Assembly: GCA_023417265.1 (NCBI GenBank)
Contig: JAEZFY010000210.1
Location: forward strand, 1-7,778
Length of the DNA stretch: 7,778 bases
From: Actinomycetes bacterium
GTDB taxonomy: Bacteria > Actinomycetota > Acidimicrobiia > Acidimicrobiales > Ilumatobacteraceae
Direction: 5' to 3'
This document shows positions 5,458 to 7,778 of the stretch, piece by piece. Under the pieces are notes generated by a model. That model was not told the origin of the DNA. It ran no database searches and was given only the letters and a program-made list of their open reading frames with translations. Position 1 is the first letter of the stretch. Every line of letters begins with the position of its first letter. Both the position numbers and the translations under genes were made by a program.

Positions 5458-6040
5458 ATGACCGAGCGGGCGACCAGCGACAAGCCGTTCGACAGGGTCG
5501 ATTGGCCCGTGCACACACCGCGCCTGACGATCCGACCGGCCACCCTGGCGGATGCGTCGGCACTGTTCGCGATGCGCCGGCAAGAAGAGGTGTCACGGTG
5601 GCTGACGACCTGGCCGCAAGACCCGATGGAGTGGCGCGGTATGTTGGCCGAGCGGCTCGACGTCACGCTCGTCGTCGAGCACGGTGGCGCAGTGGTCGGG
5701 GAGCTGATGCTGCGCGTCGGCGACGCGTGGGCTCAACGTGAGGTGGCCGACCAGGTCAAGGGTGTGCAGGCCGAGCCGGGGGTGGGTGTTCGATCCCGCC
5801 CACGCCGGGCGTGGGTTCGCCACCGAAGCCGTCCGGGCGGCGGTCGACGTGTGCTTCGGGCCGCTCGGTCTGCGGCGCGTCGAGGCCAACTGCTTCGCCG
5901 ACAACGAGCGCTCGTGGCGGCTGATGGAACGGATCGGGATGCGCCGCGAAGTGCACGTCCTCGGGGAGTCGTTGCATCGCGACGGAACGTGGAGGGATGG
6001 CTTCGGCTATGCACTGCTCGCCACCGAATGGCCGCGCTGA
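5458..6040 (+). pseudogene. GNAT-family N-acetyltransferase (RimJ/RimL-like), frameshifted
   Basis: The first part (from ATG 5458) reads [18 protein letters not shown], the usual start of the RimJ/RimL-type GNAT family, and continues through [14 protein letters not shown] to [11 protein letters not shown]. The second part is in the next frame and reads [18 protein letters not shown] (the acetyl-CoA-binding region with GRGFATEA), then [18 protein letters not shown] and [10 protein letters not shown], ending at TGA 6038-6040. The frames meet at a run of five G (5778-5782). With four G the text would read EPGWVF and give one 193-residue protein. The family acetylates amines or ribosomal protein N-termini using acetyl-CoA; the substrate here is unknown. 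Both halves look conserved, so the break is recent or a sequencing error. If real, the first frame runs on in frame into dcd (no stop before 6675). Confidence 0.85.
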
Positions 6041-6093
6041 CCCGCCGACCCGCACGGCGCCCGCTCCCGGGCGCGCTACTAGGGTGCGTCCCC

Positions 6094-6675
6094 GTGATCC
6101 TCTCCGACCGCACCCTGCGCGAACAGATCGAAGCCGGGCGGATCGCCATCGACCCGTTCGATCCGGGCTTGATCCAACCGTCGTCGATCGACGTGCGGAT
6201 CTCGAACCTCTTCCGGGTGTTCCGCAACTACACCGCCGGCGTGATCGACGTGAAGGTCGACACGACCGAGATGACCGAGCTGGTGGAGATGCCCGCCGAC
6301 GCCGACGGCGTCGGTGACCAGCCGTTCATGCTGCACCCGGGCGAGTTCGTGCTCGGCTCGACGCTCGAGCGGGTCGCCGTCCCCGACGACCTCGTCGGCC
6401 GGGTCGAGGGCAAGTCGTCGCTCGGCCGGTTGGGGCTACTGATCCACAGCACCGCGGGCTTCGTCGATGCCGGATTCGACGGGCACATAACGCTCGAGCT
6501 GGCGAATGTGGCGAGCCTGCCGATCACGCTCTACCCCGGCATGAAGATCGGCCAGATCAGTTTCATGCGGATGACGACGCCCGCCGAGCACCCCTACGGC
6601 AAGGGCGCCAAGGGGTCGAAGTACTTCGGCCAGCGCGGCCCCACCCCGAGCCGCTACTTCGAGAATTTCGGCTGA
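6094..6675 (+). CDS. dcd: dCTP deaminase, probably bifunctional (dUMP-forming)
   Basis: This 193-residue homotrimeric enzyme supplies dUMP for thymidylate synthesis. Motifs are [17 protein letters not shown] at the N-terminus, QPSSIDVRI (28-36), [20 protein letters not shown] (105-124), [10 protein letters not shown] (130-139) with the catalytic Glu135, [10 protein letters not shown] (146-155), and [16 protein letters not shown] near the end. HSTAGF and ITLELANV resemble the bifunctional enzymes of mycobacteria and Methanocaldococcus, which deaminate dCTP and hydrolyse dUTP in one active site, more than the monofunctional E. coli Dcd. The GTG at 6094 is chosen by the conserved N-terminus and AGGG 9 nt upstream. 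The open frame upstream of it belongs to the broken acetyltransferase. panE starts 8 bases after the last base of its stop codon. Confidence 0.96.
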   Translation: MILSDRTLREQIEAGRIAIDPFDPGLIQPSSIDVRISNLFRVFRNYTAGVIDVKVDTTEMTELVEMPADADGVGDQPFMLHPGEFVLGSTLERVAVPDDLVGRVEGKSSLGRLGLLIHSTAGFVDAGFDGHITLELANVASLPITLYPGMKIGQISFMRMTTPAEHPYGKGAKGSKYFGQRGPTPSRYFENFG

Positions 6676-6682
6676 GGCCCCG

Positions 6683-7669
6683 ATGCGGTTCGTGGTGATC
6701 GGCGTCGGTGCGGTCGGGGGCACGGTCGCCGCCCGCTTGCGGTTGGCCGGCCGCGAGGTGCTCGGCGTCGCCCGCGGAGCGCACGGCGCGGCGATTCGTG
6801 AGCACGGGTTGCGGTTCGAGTCGCCGGCCGACGCCCACGTCGTCGAACTGCCGGTGGTCGCCGCCGTGGACGACGTCGAGTGGCGCCCGGGCGACGTCGT
6901 CCTGCTCGCAATCAAGTCGCAGGACACCGAACCGGTGCTGCACGCCTTGCGCCGGGTCGCGCCTCCAGAGACGCCGATCGTGTGCCTGCAGAACGGCGTC
7001 GACAACGAACGCCAGGCCTTGCGTCTGTTCCCGAACGTGTACGGGGTCTGCGTGATGCTGCCGGCCGAGCACCTCGAGCCGGGCCACGTGCGCGTGTACA
7101 CCGACCCGTCCGGCCTGCTCGACGTCGGGTGCTTCCCGGCCGGCACCGATGCCACCGCGGCGGCGCTCGCCGACGCCTTCTCCGCGGCCGGGTTCGGCTC
7201 GATCGCGCGGGCCGACATCATGCGCTGGAAGTACCGCAAGCTGTTGCTCAACCTCGGCAATGCGCTCGAGGCGCTGCTCGGCCCGTTCGGGAACTGGCCG
7301 GCCGCCGGCGAGCTCGCCGAGCGCATCCATGCCGAGGGTGACGCCGTGTTGCGGGCGGCCGGCATCGACGTCGTGTCGGAGGCCGAAGACGCCGAGCGGC
7401 GCGGCGACACGCTGCGCATCCGCCCCGTCGGCGGCGCCCGCCGGCAGGGCGGATCGACGACCCAGAGTCTCCAGCGCGGCACCCCGGTGGAGACCGACTA
7501 CTTGAACGGCGAGATCGTGCTGCTCGGGCGCCTGCACGGTGTAGCCACCCCGGCCAACGCGCTCCTGCAGGACCTGCTCGCCCAGGCCGCGGCGAGCGGC
7601 GAACCGCCGGCGCGGCACACCGAAGCCGAGCTGCTGAAAAGGCTCGAAGCCCGCGAGGGCCACGGCTAA
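6683..7669 (+). CDS. panE: Ketopantoate reductase-like protein (2-dehydropantoate 2-reductase, PanE/ApbA family)
   Basis: This is a 328-residue NADPH-dependent reductase. In the pantothenate/CoA pathway the family reduces 2-dehydropantoate to pantoate. The N-terminal Rossmann fold shows GVGAVGG (7-13), LLAIKSQD (74-81) and CLQNGVDNE (101-109). The C-terminal helical domain contains RKLLLN (185-190), where Lys186 and Asn190 match the E. coli catalytic Lys176 and Asn180, and VETDYLNGEIVLLGRLHGV (269-287), where Glu270 matches E. coli Glu256. The ATG at 6683 is preceded by GAGG overlapping the dcd stop (5-nt spacer), so it is probably cotranscribed and coupled with dcd. Members of this family also act on other 2-oxo acids. 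Because no other pan genes are nearby, the exact substrate is less certain than the fold. Confidence 0.86.
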   Translation: MRFVVIGVGAVGGTVAARLRLAGREVLGVARGAHGAAIREHGLRFESPADAHVVELPVVAAVDDVEWRPGDVVLLAIKSQDTEPVLHALRRVAPPETPIVCLQNGVDNERQALRLFPNVYGVCVMLPAEHLEPGHVRVYTDPSGLLDVGCFPAGTDATAAALADAFSAAGFGSIARADIMRWKYRKLLLNLGNALEALLGPFGNWPAAGELAERIHAEGDAVLRAAGIDVVSEAEDAERRGDTLRIRPVGGARRQGGSTTQSLQRGTPVETDYLNGEIVLLGRLHGVATPANALLQDLLAQAAASGEPPARHTEAELLKRLEAREGHG

Positions 7670-7686
7670 CGTCCGCGCAGCGGACG
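7670..7686 (+). terminator. Short hairpin after panE
   Basis: CGTCCGC-GCA-GCGGACG forms a perfect 7-bp GC-rich stem directly after the panE stop codon. No T-tract follows, so it is not a standard intrinsic terminator. It could act as a weak terminator or protect the mRNA 3' end. Confidence 0.35.
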
Positions 7687-7719
7687 CTCGGAGCGCCCGC
7701 ACTGAAAGGACGCACCGGG

Positions 7720-7778
7720 ATGAACGTTCCTCCGCCGCCGCCGTCATCGACGCCGCCGCCACCACCACCGAACCCGAC
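7720..7778 (+). CDS. N-terminus of a proline-rich protein (cut by window end)
   Basis: An ATG at 7720 is preceded by a good ribosome binding site, GAAAGGA, 9 nt upstream. The 19 complete codons visible encode MNVPPPPPSSTPPPPPPNP. Proline-rich N-terminal tails like this are common in actinobacterial membrane or zinc-ribbon proteins, but nothing of the folded part lies within the window, so no function is assigned. The coding call rests on the ribosome binding site and the open frame to the window edge. Confidence 0.6.
   Translation, partial: MNVPPPPPSSTPPPPPPNP

Noticed and set aside
5368..6675. Single 435-codon frame joining the acetyltransferase N-terminus and dcd as a fusion protein
   Set aside because: The middle section is low-complexity out-of-frame acetyltransferase sequence; dcd has its own GTG, ribosome binding site and family-length start, so the fusion is a by-product of the frameshift.

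Overview
The window is GC-rich DNA with many GTG starts and tightly packed, overlapping genes. It most likely comes from an actinobacterium. The best lineage clue is a dCTP deaminase of the bifunctional, dUMP-forming type with a C-terminus like that of mycobacteria. An Acidimicrobiia-type relative is plausible, but the sequence alone does not prove it.

Layout. Positions 2-1751 (+) carry two overlapping ATPase genes of a peptide/nickel-type ABC importer: a DppD/OppD-like gene cut by the window edge, then a DppF/OppF-like gene. A TetR-family regulator (1760-2422, -) converges on them. Upstream of tetR, in its own reading frame, lies a fragment resembling the C-terminal half of a ParD-type antitoxin (about 2393-2521). 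It begins shortly after the stop codon of an intact hipBA toxin-antitoxin operon (2558-4022, -). Three copies of a CTAGACA/TGTCTAG inverted repeat (4033-4124) precede hipB and are probably the operon's operators. A short non-coding stretch follows, with three 10-bp tandem repeats beside the 3' end of a tRNA-Gly(CCC) gene (4316-4389, -).

The tRNA sits 14 bp downstream of a NUDIX hydrolase gene, which overlaps folE (GTP cyclohydrolase I) by 4 bp. This folE-nudix pair may carry out the first two steps from GTP to dihydroneopterin. Divergent from folE is a GNAT acetyltransferase gene broken by a single-base frameshift in a G5 run (5458-6040, +). Next come dcd (pyrimidine deoxynucleotide supply) and a ketopantoate reductase-like gene (panE type), tightly coupled, and then the start of a proline-rich protein that runs off the window.

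The parts most worth attention are the hipBA block with its triple operator beside a tRNA gene, the antitoxin remnant fused in frame to the tetR start region, the folE-nudix overlap, and the frameshifted acetyltransferase. I found no CRISPR array, transposase or prophage gene.
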